In this document: one piece after another, positions 6,137-12,383 of the stretch
Layout of the letters: the number at the start of each line of letters is the position of its first letter
Numbering within the stretch: the stretch's first letter is position 1
DNA from: Phycisphaerales bacterium UBA2266
GTDB lineage: Bacteria > Planctomycetota > Phycisphaerae > Sedimentisphaerales > Anaerobacaceae
NCBI GenBank assembly: GCA_002347125.1
Contig: DDXG01000121.1
Location: 1-12,383 of the forward strand
Direction of reading: 5' to 3'
Length of the DNA: 12,383 bases
Position numbers and translations under genes: made by a program
Notes under the pieces: generated by a model
The model's database searches: none
What the model was told of the DNA's origin: nothing
What the model saw: only the letters and a program-made list of their open reading frames with translations

Positions 6137-7864
6137 ATGGCCAGCGAAATCAGCACTGCTATCAAGGGCATGGACAAGCTCTATGAATTCGAACGCGAGC
6201 CCGTCTCGGAGGATAAGCTGCAACCGGCCAAGCATTTCGCCGGCGTCTTCGCGGGCGAGCACGTCGCCGGAACGGAGTTCGTCATCGGGGGCCTGTTCGT
6301 CGCCTGGGGGGCGACGGCGCGCGACATCTTCCTGGGCCTGCTCGTCGGCAATCTGCTGGCGGTGCTGACCTGGACGCTGGTCTGCGCGCCCATCGCCGTG
6401 CAGACCCGCCTGACGCTGTACTGGTACTTGCGCAAGATCGCCGGTCCCGTCACGACGACCCTCTACAATATCCTCAACGCCGTTCTGTTCTGCATCCTGG
6501 CCGGGTGTATGATTACCGTCTCGGCATCGGCGGTGCGAATCCCGTTCGGCATCCCGGAACAGACCGGGTGGGTTCCCAGCGATTTCCGTTTCGTGATCGT
6601 GGTCGTCTGCGTCGGGGCGGTCGTCGTGACGCTGGCGATTCTCGGTTTCAAGCGGCTGGCCCAATTCGCGGAGGTCTGCTCGCCGTGGATGTTCCTCATG
6701 TTCATCGCCGGGGCCGTGGCCATGCTGCCCGACCTGGCCAATCGCGTCCTCGCCGGTCAGATGGGCAGTCTGGATGACTTCTGGACCATTGCCAACAAGG
6801 CCATCTGGACGGGCACGACCGACGACGGCCGGCCGACCACCATCGGGTTCTATCACGTGGCGGCCTTCGCATGGATCTGCAACCTCGCCATGCACGGCGG
6901 TCTGAGCGACATGGCCCTGCTGCGGTACGCCCGGAAGGCCTCTTACGGCCTGTTCAGTGCGTTCGGCATGTTCCTCGGGCACTACCTGGCGTGGATCTGC
7001 GCCGGGATCATGGGCGCGACGACGGCGCTGATCCTGCAAAAGGGCATGGGCCAACTCGACGCCGGGGGCGTCGCGTACCAGGCCCTCGGCGTGATAGGCA
7101 TCGTGGCCGTCATCCTCGCCGGCTGGACCACGTCCAACCCGACGCTCTATCGGGCCGGGCTGGCCTTTCAGGCGGTCACGCCGGGCTGGCCCCGTTGGCT
7201 GGTGACGTTGATCGCCGGCGCGATCACTACACTGATTGCCTGTTCGCCGTTCGTATTCACCAAGCTGCTGGATTTCGTCGGCTATTACGGGCTGTTGCTC
7301 ATGCCCGTCGGGGCCATCGTCTTCGTCGAGCACTGGATCTTCCCGAAGATCGGTCTGACGCGGTTCTGGGTCTCGAAGAAGGGCCGGACGTTCAGTTGGC
7401 CCGCCCTGGCGGCGTGGACCATCGCCATTGCGGCCGCGCTGATCCTCGAAAAGACCGGCACGCTGCACCTGTTCTTCCTGTTTGTGCCTGTCTGGGCGCT
7501 CACGGCCGTGCTGTATATCGTCTTCGCCTCGATAGCCGGGGCCCGGGAGAAGTTCCCCCAAGAGGCAACGCAGGAGCCGGCGGCGCCCGCTCCGTCGCCC
7601 GAGTACAAGGAGCCTTCGGCCGCGGAATTGTACAAGTTCCCGCCGCCCAGGCCCAAGCCCGACCCCGTCGTCTGGATCGCGGCGGTTGTCTCATTGCTGT
7701 GTTTGGCGGCGTGCCTGATCCTGCCGTTATGGGTGTACAAGGCGGGGACCGCGCGATATGAAGAGAACTTCACACTGTTCAAGAAACTGCTCATCTGGCC
7801 CAGTCTGATCTACTTCATCGCGGGGACCATCTGGGCCGTCAAGAGGGACAAGGCAAGACCATAG
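6137..7864 (+). CDS. NCS1-type permease, candidate rhamnose importer
   Basis: A 575-residue integral membrane protein. About 12 hydrophobic segments lie between residues 44 and 465, and the start FAGVFAGEHVAGTEFVIGG (34-52) resembles nucleobase:cation symporter-1 (cytosine/purine permease) family proteins, as does IAGPVTTTLYNILNAVLF in the third segment. Known NCS1 proteins import purines, pyrimidines, allantoin or hydantoins with H+ or Na+. Here the gene lies between rhaA and rhaEW with no purine or pyrimidine gene visible, so sugar or lactate transport is a reasonable inference without direct sequence proof. Unusually, a proline-rich linker (about 474-510, with PAAPAPSP and FPPPRPKPDP) leads to two more membrane segments (512-532 and 552-568), making it longer than typical relatives of 420-500 residues. 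It follows rhaA by 93 AT-richer bases, which could hold a promoter, although none is convincing. Confidence 0.82.
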   Translation: MASEISTAIKGMDKLYEFEREPVSEDKLQPAKHFAGVFAGEHVAGTEFVIGGLFVAWGATARDIFLGLLVGNLLAVLTWTLVCAPIAVQTRLTLYWYLRKIAGPVTTTLYNILNAVLFCILAGCMITVSASAVRIPFGIPEQTGWVPSDFRFVIVVVCVGAVVVTLAILGFKRLAQFAEVCSPWMFLMFIAGAVAMLPDLANRVLAGQMGSLDDFWTIANKAIWTGTTDDGRPTTIGFYHVAAFAWICNLAMHGGLSDMALLRYARKASYGLFSAFGMFLGHYLAWICAGIMGATTALILQKGMGQLDAGGVAYQALGVIGIVAVILAGWTTSNPTLYRAGLAFQAVTPGWPRWLVTLIAGAITTLIACSPFVFTKLLDFVGYYGLLLMPVGAIVFVEHWIFPKIGLTRFWVSKKGRTFSWPALAAWTIAIAAALILEKTGTLHLFFLFVPVWALTAVLYIVFASIAGAREKFPQEATQEPAAPAPSPEYKEPSAAELYKFPPPRPKPDPVVWIAAVVSLLCLAACLILPLWVYKAGTARYEENFTLFKKLLIWPSLIYFIAGTIWAVKRDKARP

Positions 7865-7919
7865 ACCCGAGACCCAAGACTCACGACTTACGAGACACGC
7901 GACAGGCAATAGGACGGAC

Positions 7920-7938
7920 GCCGCTGAAGGCGGCTTCA
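7920..7938. repeat. Short hairpin in the permease-rhaEW gap
   Basis: GCCGC (7920-7924) pairs with GCGGC (7930-7934), or alternatively TGAAG (7925-7929) pairs with CTTCA (7934-7938). It lies in the 119-base gap before rhaEW, which carries no ORF and no clear promoter. It may be one more dispersed palindrome or a switchable hairpin. Confidence 0.4.
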
Positions 7939-7956
7939 ACCGATAAGATACGTAGT

Positions 7957-7976
7957 ACGATATACGAACGACGAAA
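7957..7976 (+). repeat. Left arm of the inverted repeat flanking rhaEW
   Basis: This 20-base arm is the reverse complement of 10153-10172 with one mismatch (base 7961). It contains TACGAACGACGAAA and overlaps the ribosome binding site of rhaEW (GAAAGG, 7973-7978), ending 7 bases before the ATG. Confidence 0.8.
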
Positions 7977-7983
7977 GGCACTC

Positions 7984-10152
7984 ATGGACAAGGCTTTGGC
8001 GGATCTGATTCGCATTTCGAATGCAACCGGCGTTGATAAGACGCTGGTGCAGGGTGGTGGAGGCAATACGTCGGTGAAGACCGCCGACGGCAAGTACATG
8101 TACATCAAGGCCAGCGGCACGGCCCTCAAGGACATGGACGCACGACGCGGCTGGCGACGACTGCGGCTCGAACCCGTTCTCCATATCATCACGGACAAGT
8201 CCCTGGCGAAGTTGCCCGCGAACGTCCGCGAGCCGGAGGTCGTCAATCGCCTGCTGTTGGCCTGCGAGGACGACGTAACCAGCGGCGCGCGGCCGAGCGT
8301 CGAATCGCATCTGCACGCCTATCTGGACCGCTGCGTCATCCACCTGCATCCCATTGTAATCGCCTCGTATGTCAACGCCAGGGACGGCCGGGCCGCTATC
8401 GAGAAGGCCTTCGCCAACGAAAGTCCGCCGCCGTTGTGGATCCCGTATATGGACCCCGGCTTCATGCTCGCCCGCAAGGTCTGTACCCTGGTGGCGGGTT
8501 ACCAGAAGCAACACGGCCGCAAGCCCGCCATCATGATCCTGGCCAAGCACGGCCTGTTCGTCACGGCCGCGACGGCCGATGCGGCCCTCAGGCTCGTCCA
8601 CAAGGTCATCGACCTGTGCGGCAAGCCCCTGACGCCCGTCGGCACCCAGCCGGCCCTTCGCTTGGCGAAAGGCCGCCGCCCAGCCGGCAGCAGAGTGGCG
8701 GCCTTTGCCGAAGGCAAGGGCCGGACCAAGCCGAAAGACGACCAGCCCTCCCAGAATCTCGCCGCCATCACCGCCGCCAAACTCGCCATCCGCAAGGCCC
8801 TGTTCCAGACCACCGGACAGCAGCTGCCGGTTGCGTGGTTCGGCCTGGCCGAGTCGGTCAGGGCCTTCATGCGTCATAGGGACGCCGCACGCCTTGTGGC
8901 CACGGCGGCGCTGAACCCCGATGAGCTGGTGTACGCCAATGGGTCGCCCTTGTGGGCCGACAGGCCCGATGCGGCCGCCATTGCCCGCAGGCTCGCGCGG
9001 AGGCTGGCGGCGGGTAACAAACCCGCGGCCGCTTACGTGGTCAAGGACTTGGGCCTGTTTGTCGCGGCCGACACGCGGACCGCCCCGATCATCGCGGAAA
9101 TCGCCGAAGGCTCGTTGTATATCCGGATGCAGGCCGCGCGAATGGGCGGCGTCCTGGCCCTGACCGGCCGCGAGCGGGATTTCATCAGTAACTGGGAATC
9201 CGAGGCCTTCCGCAAGCAACTGGCATCCGGCGCCGGGGCCGGCCAGGTCAAGGGGCGTATTGCCGTCGTCACCGGGGCCGGAAGCGGCCTGGGACGCAGC
9301 ATCGCTATCGGGCTGGCCCGCGCCGGCGCGATGGTGGCCCTTGCCGACATCGACACGGCCGCCGTCAAGGAAACCGCAGACCTTATCGCCGGCACCAACC
9401 GTGGCACGGGCTTTCAGCCCGCGAACAGACGTAGCACGGGCTTCCAGCCCGTGAACAAACGTAGCACGGGCTTCCAGCCCGTGAAGCATGGCTTGGAAGG
9501 CCATGCTACATTGGCCGGGGCCGGCGTCTTGATTGTCAACTGCAATGTGACCGATGAGCAGAGCGTCCGCGACGGCTTCCAGAGCGTCTTGGATAGCTGG
9601 GGTGGACTGGACATTCTTGTCAACGCCGCGGGTGTCGCGCCGCCATACGCGCTGGTCGATATGCCCGTGGACAAGTGGCGGCTGGCGCTGGAGGTGAACC
9701 TGACGGGCTATTTCCTCATGGCCCGCGAGGCCGCCCGCATCATGATTGCGCAGGGCATCGGCGGCAACATCGTCAATATCAGCTCAAAAACAGGCCTCGA
9801 CGCCAGCAAGAACAATACCGCCTACAACGCCACCAAGGCCGGCGAGATCCACATGGCCCGCGGCTGGGCGATGGAACTGGGGGCTCACGACATCCGCGTC
9901 AACTGCGTCGCCCCCGGCAACGTCTTCGAGGGCTCCAAAATCTGGAGTCCCGAATACATGAAGGTCTGCGCCAGAAAATACGGCATCAGACCCGACCAGG
10001 TTATCCCCTATTACACCGCCAGGCAGGCCATCGACCGTGAAATCAAAGGCCAGGACATCGCCGATGCCGTCGTCTTCCTCTGCTCGGACCAGGCCAGAAT
10101 GGTCACCGGCCAGACCCTCGTAGCCGACGGCGGCCAAGTCATGGTCCGTTGA
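7984..10152 (+). CDS. rhaEW: Bifunctional rhamnulose-1-phosphate aldolase / L-lactaldehyde dehydrogenase
   Basis: A 722-residue fusion. The N-terminal class II aldolase domain (1-215) has QGGGGNTSVK (23-32), IKASGTAL (41-48), E107, the zinc ligands H120, H122 (VIHLHPI) and H189 (LAKHGLF). It splits L-rhamnulose-1-phosphate into DHAP and L-lactaldehyde. A middle region (255-415) ends in ISNWESEAFRKQL, like other RhaEW proteins. The C-terminal short-chain dehydrogenase (423-722) has TGAGSGLG (430-437), D455 for NAD, NAAG (547-550), S600/S601 and Y614-x3-K618, and oxidises lactaldehyde to lactate. Two insert-like segments carry palindromic DNA: about 222-250 after the aldolase domain, and about 471-510 between strand and helix elements of the dehydrogenase, where relatives have only a few residues. 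All catalytic residues remain. The start ATG has GAAAGG five bases upstream. The stop abuts the right arm of an inverted repeat. Confidence 0.93.
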   Translation: MDKALADLIRISNATGVDKTLVQGGGGNTSVKTADGKYMYIKASGTALKDMDARRGWRRLRLEPVLHIITDKSLAKLPANVREPEVVNRLLLACEDDVTSGARPSVESHLHAYLDRCVIHLHPIVIASYVNARDGRAAIEKAFANESPPPLWIPYMDPGFMLARKVCTLVAGYQKQHGRKPAIMILAKHGLFVTAATADAALRLVHKVIDLCGKPLTPVGTQPALRLAKGRRPAGSRVAAFAEGKGRTKPKDDQPSQNLAAITAAKLAIRKALFQTTGQQLPVAWFGLAESVRAFMRHRDAARLVATAALNPDELVYANGSPLWADRPDAAAIARRLARRLAAGNKPAAAYVVKDLGLFVAADTRTAPIIAEIAEGSLYIRMQAARMGGVLALTGRERDFISNWESEAFRKQLASGAGAGQVKGRIAVVTGAGSGLGRSIAIGLARAGAMVALADIDTAAVKETADLIAGTNRGTGFQPANRRSTGFQPVNKRSTGFQPVKHGLEGHATLAGAGVLIVNCNVTDEQSVRDGFQSVLDSWGGLDILVNAAGVAPPYALVDMPVDKWRLALEVNLTGYFLMAREAARIMIAQGIGGNIVNISSKTGLDASKNNTAYNATKAGEIHMARGWAMELGAHDIRVNCVAPGNVFEGSKIWSPEYMKVCARKYGIRPDQVIPYYTARQAIDREIKGQDIADAVVFLCSDQARMVTGQTLVADGGQVMVR
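8651..8723. repeat. Inverted pair of hairpins in frame inside rhaEW
   Basis: Hairpin 1 (8651-8675) has 11-base arms with one mismatch around the loop TTG. Hairpin 2 (8699-8723) has 11-base arms with one mismatch around GAA. The two 25-base units are inverted copies of each other: the outer eight bases at each end (CGGCCCTT...AAAGGCCG) are identical after reverse complementation. Twenty-three bases separate them. The layout resembles paired REP elements (BIME). It encodes an Arg/Lys/Gly/Ala-rich linker, about residues 223-247, between the aldolase domain and the middle region. Confidence 0.72.
9400..9510. repeat. Tandem TGFQPV-encoding palindromic repeats in frame inside rhaEW
   Basis: Three 30-base units start at 9400, 9430 and 9460. 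Each holds a hairpin like CACGGGCT-TCC-AGCCCGTG (8-base stem in units 2 and 3, weaker in unit 1). Because 30 is divisible by three, each unit encodes ten residues of the type NRRSTGFQPV. Unit 3 continues into AGCATGGC...GCCATGCT, and 9461-9509 as a whole is an inverted repeat with GTAGCA/TGCTAC ends. The stretch (residues 473-510) interrupts the dehydrogenase domain without changing the frame. It matches a repeat type recalled from planctomycete genomes, usually seen between genes. Confidence 0.9.
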
Positions 10153-10172
10153 TTTCGTCGTTCGTATGTCGT
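10153..10172 (-). repeat. Right arm of the inverted repeat flanking rhaEW
   Basis: It begins at the base after the rhaEW stop codon and is the reverse complement of 7957-7976 with a single mismatch. In the transcript the two arms could pair around the whole gene. Confidence 0.8.
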
Positions 10173-10446
10173 GTGTCGCATTGCGTCGATGCTTGACGCC
10201 ATGATGCCCGAAGTCCGAAGTCTTGCGATCTCATACCCCTGTGTTCCTTTGCTCTTCGGCTAGTTCAACACACACGCTGATGTCTCCCGCTCCAACTCAC
10301 GAACGCCGCCAATGCCGCCTGATCTCCAGCACCGAATTGGTGACATCTGCCTGGTTCATACAGGAGCGGCTGTGTCTTGTACTTTCAACAGGCTCCCGTC
10401 GCTAATTTCAGGCATAGAACAGAGTAGACTGTGGAGTCCATGAAAG
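10173..10446. other. Intergenic region without recognised gene
   Basis: The stretch separates the rhamnose genes from the convergent nuclease gene. Short ORFs exist in it, but none has a ribosome binding site or recognisable product. A weak hairpin (GCGTC at 10183-10187 with GACGC near 10195) lacks a T-run, so no terminator is called for either gene. The fall in GC content starts here. Confidence 0.6.
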
Positions 10447-11439
10447 TCATTCTGGTACCATTAGGCGCCGGGCAAACTCATGGAACGTAACACATCGATT
10501 CTTAGGTATCATTGCCGCAATCCACTCTTTACCGCTCCCTTTCTTTCTGCCCGTGTCTTTCTTCAATATACGGCTCAATTTGAGTGGTTCTCCAAGGAAA
10601 AAGTACGTCTGCGCAGTATCACGGGACTTGCCCAACTTCACCCCGTCAATCCATCGCTTCACAACTTCGGCAGAGTTTGTAAACCGATTCAAGTCATCTT
10701 GAAATGTGTCGATGTCTTCCGGGGCAAGGGTCAGGATTCCGAGGACCTTCGACAAACACGAAATTCCCTCCCCTTCTTGGCGATGTGCCTTCCTGGTGAA
10801 GTATGGCGCGAAATACAATGGGCTCCCAAATACCGCGCCTCTACGATACACGTGGTACTCCACGAACCTTCGTACCTCCACCGGAATACCTAAGTCCTGA
10901 ACGAGTATCTCTCTCTGGTCTCGCATTCTAAACCCTTTCACTGCGAAACTGACGAAGTCTCTTACGAGCTGCATACGCTGAAACTTCCTATGATCGTATA
11001 GTCCTACGACGTCCATCCAGCCCAAGTCTTGATTATCGACGCCCTCAAAGACTTGCTTGCGAAAATCGCTCTTCTGGGTTATAAAGCACAGTACCTTCTT
11101 GGGATCGTCTTGAAAACTTCTCAGATATTGAGTTCTCTGCCTCTGAAGTCTGTTGCTTCGTACCTTGCACTCAATAATAACGTGGAACTTTCCCGCTTGT
11201 CGAATCTCAATGTCCGTTCGCCCTGCCTCTCGCTTGCGTTCAGTTATTATCATCGTTGCGAGGAAGTTCGCAGGTGTGTGCTTCGTGGGGATACCTATTT
11301 GATGTAAGAAACGATAGAGAGCGTCGGGCTCACGCCCCAACACATACGCGAACGCCTTGGCAAGACCGACTTCATCATCTCCAAGTAGGTCAAACTGATT
11401 CAGAGGCGACCGCTTGACTCCTGTCTTCTTGATTAGCAT
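10447..11439 (-). CDS. PD-(D/E)XK superfamily nuclease-like protein
   Basis: A 330-residue protein on the opposite strand to all other convincing genes. Near the N-terminus LGDDEVGLAKAFAYVLG (19-35) gives the acidic helix typical of the superfamily. RTDIEI (74-79) supplies D76, and FHVIIECKV (85-93) supplies E90-x-K92, followed by a glutamine-rich helix with QYL (104-106). Together these make the D-x13-ExK nuclease core, similar to PDDEXK_4-type families. The C-terminal 200 residues (a basic region near 295-305) are not recognised. Such stand-alone nucleases often sit in defence or mobile regions, and the lower GC content here supports acquisition by transfer. No methyltransferase, helicase or other partner is visible. 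The start has a weak AGGGTGG eleven bases upstream. A role in phage defence is inferred. Confidence 0.8.
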   Translation of the reverse strand: MLIKKTGVKRSPLNQFDLLGDDEVGLAKAFAYVLGREPDALYRFLHQIGIPTKHTPANFLATMIITERKREAGRTDIEIRQAGKFHVIIECKVRSNRLQRQRTQYLRSFQDDPKKVLCFITQKSDFRKQVFEGVDNQDLGWMDVVGLYDHRKFQRMQLVRDFVSFAVKGFRMRDQREILVQDLGIPVEVRRFVEYHVYRRGAVFGSPLYFAPYFTRKAHRQEGEGISCLSKVLGILTLAPEDIDTFQDDLNRFTNSAEVVKRWIDGVKLGKSRDTAQTYFFLGEPLKLSRILKKDTGRKKGSGKEWIAAMIPKNRCVTFHEFARRLMVPE

Positions 11440-11579
11440 ATCTTATGTGCCACCCTGTTATGAAGATACATGTGTTCAATGGTGTCCCTCGTATCGACGG
11501 ACTCCACCTTGCCCTGTCTTCCGCTCCGATATATAGCTTCAGCTACTAATCCAATACCGTGCGGACCTTTACAGACCAT
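11433..11579 (-). CDS. Doubtful small ORF overlapping the nuclease start
   Basis: A 48-codon ORF whose TAA overlaps the nuclease ATG by 7 bases, an arrangement that would allow translational coupling. The product ends in EHMYLHNRVAHKIC and matches nothing I recognise. The same frame is open to an ATG at 11633 (66 codons). No ribosome binding site is seen before either start, so it may be chance. Confidence 0.22.
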   Translation of the reverse strand: MVCKGPHGIGLVAEAIYRSGRQGKVESVDTRDTIEHMYLHNRVAHKIC

Positions 11580-11645
11580 CGACCAACATGTCCCTGCGCG
11601 GCCAACTTCTGGATCAACCGCAGCGTGACCCAAACCGCTCCTGTG

Positions 11646-11789
11646 TTAGACGGCCGCAGGTGCATACTTGTCAAGGCTTTTTTCAGAGAACCATAAGAAA
11701 AGGAGAAGGAACACCGCTGCAACCGCCCAACCACTGGGAACCAGCACCACCGTAGGCAGTAGTTCCGTGCCCCGTCCAGCGTCCACCAT
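11646..11789 (-). CDS. Possible small single-span membrane protein, or gene remnant
   Basis: A 47-codon ORF with a clear hydrophobic span: PTVVLVPSGWAVAAVFLLL is followed by FLWFSEKSLDKYAPAAV. The frame is open upstream to about 11843 without another ATG, encoding an acidic stretch (GKDDDPEAS). This looks like protein sequence, so the ORF could be the end of a longer broken gene or a real small protein starting at GTG 11798 or ATG 11789. No ribosome binding site is seen. It is read away from the E1 alpha gene. It is too short to be certain. Confidence 0.3.
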   Translation of the reverse strand: MVDAGRGTELLPTVVLVPSGWAVAAVFLLLFLWFSEKSLDKYAPAAV

Positions 11790-11890
11790 TCTTCGCACCG
11801 GACTGGCCTCGGGATCATCGTCCTTGCCGCACGGATCAGGCCCCTATCGCGGGCATGACGCTCCCAACGGCGGTTTTTCACGGTTTGGGC

Positions 11891-11919
11891 TTGCCTTATT
11901 CCCCGCCGCGGTGTATAAG
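11891..11919 (+). promoter_or_regulatory. Sigma70-like promoter for the E1 alpha gene
   Basis: TTGCCT (11891-11896), a 17-base spacer and TATAAG (11914-11919) match the consensus at 4/6 and 5/6 positions. Transcription would start near 11926, leaving a leader of about 95 bases before the ATG at 12022. CACCC / GGGTG within the leader (near 11962-11980) could form a short hairpin. This is the best promoter in the window. Confidence 0.55.
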
Positions 11920-12004
11920 TTTGGGTTCTTTTTGTAGCAGCTTTTGGGCGGTCGCCGAAACACCCTGGTCGGCGGGTGGTAAGTCTAGTCGCCAGGCCAA
12001 CTTA

Positions 12005-12010
12005 GAGGAG
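12005..12010 (+). promoter_or_regulatory. Ribosome binding site of the E1 alpha gene
   Basis: GAGGAG lies 11 bases before the ATG at 12022, a slightly long spacing. No better start codon in that frame is nearer. Confidence 0.6.
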
Positions 12011-12021
12011 ATTTTAGCAGT

Positions 12022-12383
12022 ATGGATTTCGCCATCGTTGACAAGCGAAAAGAGCAGACGCCGAAGATCAAATCGCTGATCGACCGCAAGGTCATCACCC
12101 TCGACCAGGCCAGAGACTGGCTGCGGACCATCTATGAAATCCGCTTCTTCGAGGAGAAGGTATTCGACCTGCTCGGCGAGAACATCATCAAGGGGGCCTC
12201 GCACCTCTACGCCGGCCAGGAAGCGGTCGCCGTCGGGGCCACCGCCGCCATCGAGCGGGGCGACGTCATCGGTTCGACCCACCGCGGCCACGGGCACTGC
12301 GGGGCCATCGGCAACAAGTACGCCGACGACGAGGCCGGCCGCCAGACGCACTGGAACCAGATGATGGCCGAGCTGATGGGCAA
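12022..12383 (+). CDS. Thiamine-diphosphate dehydrogenase E1 component, alpha subunit (3' end outside window)
   Basis: The first 120 codons of an E1 alpha subunit of the pyruvate/acetoin dehydrogenase type, running off the right edge. The family decarboxylates a 2-oxo acid (or cleaves acetoin) with thiamine diphosphate and passes the acyl group to E2 lipoate. Visible marks are the N-terminal helix with YEIRFFEEKVFDLL (38-51), GASHLYAGQEAVAVG (58-72) and the conserved THRGHGH (86-92) of the cofactor region. It breaks off within MMAELMG, just before the expected GGSMH motif. An N-terminal extension of about 30 residues precedes the family core. Pyruvate and acetoin versions cannot be told apart from this part, so no symbol is given. 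It has its own promoter and is separate from the rhamnose locus, although lactate made from rhamnose would feed pyruvate. Confidence 0.92.
   Translation, partial: MDFAIVDKRKEQTPKIKSLIDRKVITLDQARDWLRTIYEIRFFEEKVFDLLGENIIKGASHLYAGQEAVAVGATAAIERGDVIGSTHRGHGHCGAIGNKYADDEAGRQTHWNQMMAELMG

Noticed and set aside
6065..7561. Long minus-strand ORF opposite the permease
   Set aside because: Highly charged low-complexity product without motifs; the permease on the other strand has clear membrane spans.
9400..9489. CRISPR array made of three 30-base repeats
   Set aside because: The units are directly tandem without spacers, and the stretch is read in frame as protein.
7936..9504. Long minus-strand ORF opposite rhaEW
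   Set aside because: It is a shadow that also translates the palindromic repeats; no conserved motif is present.
10223..10405. 60-codon + strand ORF after rhaEW
   Set aside because: No ribosome binding site, no motif and odd composition; taken as chance.
11546..11937. Overlapping ORFs of about 90-110 codons on both strands
   Set aside because: They conflict with each other and with the promoter, have Arg/Trp/Cys-rich or Ser/Pro-rich products and no start signals; the membrane-span frame is the only protein-like one.
11440..12021. tRNA or other RNA gene in the 582-base gap
   Set aside because: No T-loop GTTCRA pattern, acceptor stem or other known RNA signature was found by eye.

Overview
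The window is GC-rich (a hand count of one 60-base line inside the permease gene gives 44 G/C) and gene-dense. Seven genes in a row on the + strand make up an L-rhamnose utilisation locus. The gene set suggests a planctomycete, probably of the Phycisphaerae type: a rhamnulose-1-phosphate aldolase fused to a short-chain dehydrogenase, a GH172 (formerly DUF2961) secreted protein, and small palindromic repeats that encode 'TGFQPV' peptides. That assignment is from recollection of such genomes and was not tested by any search.

Layout. 2-364 is the 3' end of rhamnulokinase (rhaB). It overlaps by ATGA a PHP-fold putative metalloenzyme (361-1707), and 15 bases later comes a long zinc-dependent MDR dehydrogenase with two tandem nucleotide-binding-type domains (1723-3435). 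A dispersed inverted repeat (3452-3521) precedes a secreted GH172-family protein (3569-4720). Then come L-rhamnose isomerase rhaA (4778-6043), an NCS1-type permease (6137-7864) and the bifunctional aldolase/dehydrogenase rhaEW (7984-10152). A 20-base inverted repeat lies immediately on both sides of rhaEW. Together RhaA, RhaB and RhaEW convert L-rhamnose to DHAP and L-lactate. The permease is the only transporter in the window and so the candidate importer, and the GH172 protein could release sugar outside the cytoplasm. The PHP and MDR proteins are not part of the textbook pathway.

Right part. After 10172 the base composition falls (27 G/C in one hand-counted 60-base line within the nuclease gene). 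This lower-GC stretch holds a minus-strand PD-(D/E)XK nuclease-like gene (10447-11439), two doubtful small minus-strand ORFs and otherwise no recognised gene. A good sigma70-like promoter (11891-11919) then leads into the first 120 codons of a thiamine-diphosphate dehydrogenase E1 alpha subunit, which runs off the right edge (12022-12383).

The most unusual feature is that at least three palindromic or repeat elements sit in frame inside coding sequences: two separate ones in rhaEW and one in the MDR gene. They add peptide segments to conserved enzymes without breaking the reading frames. No RNA gene, CRISPR array, insertion sequence or local regulator gene was recognised.
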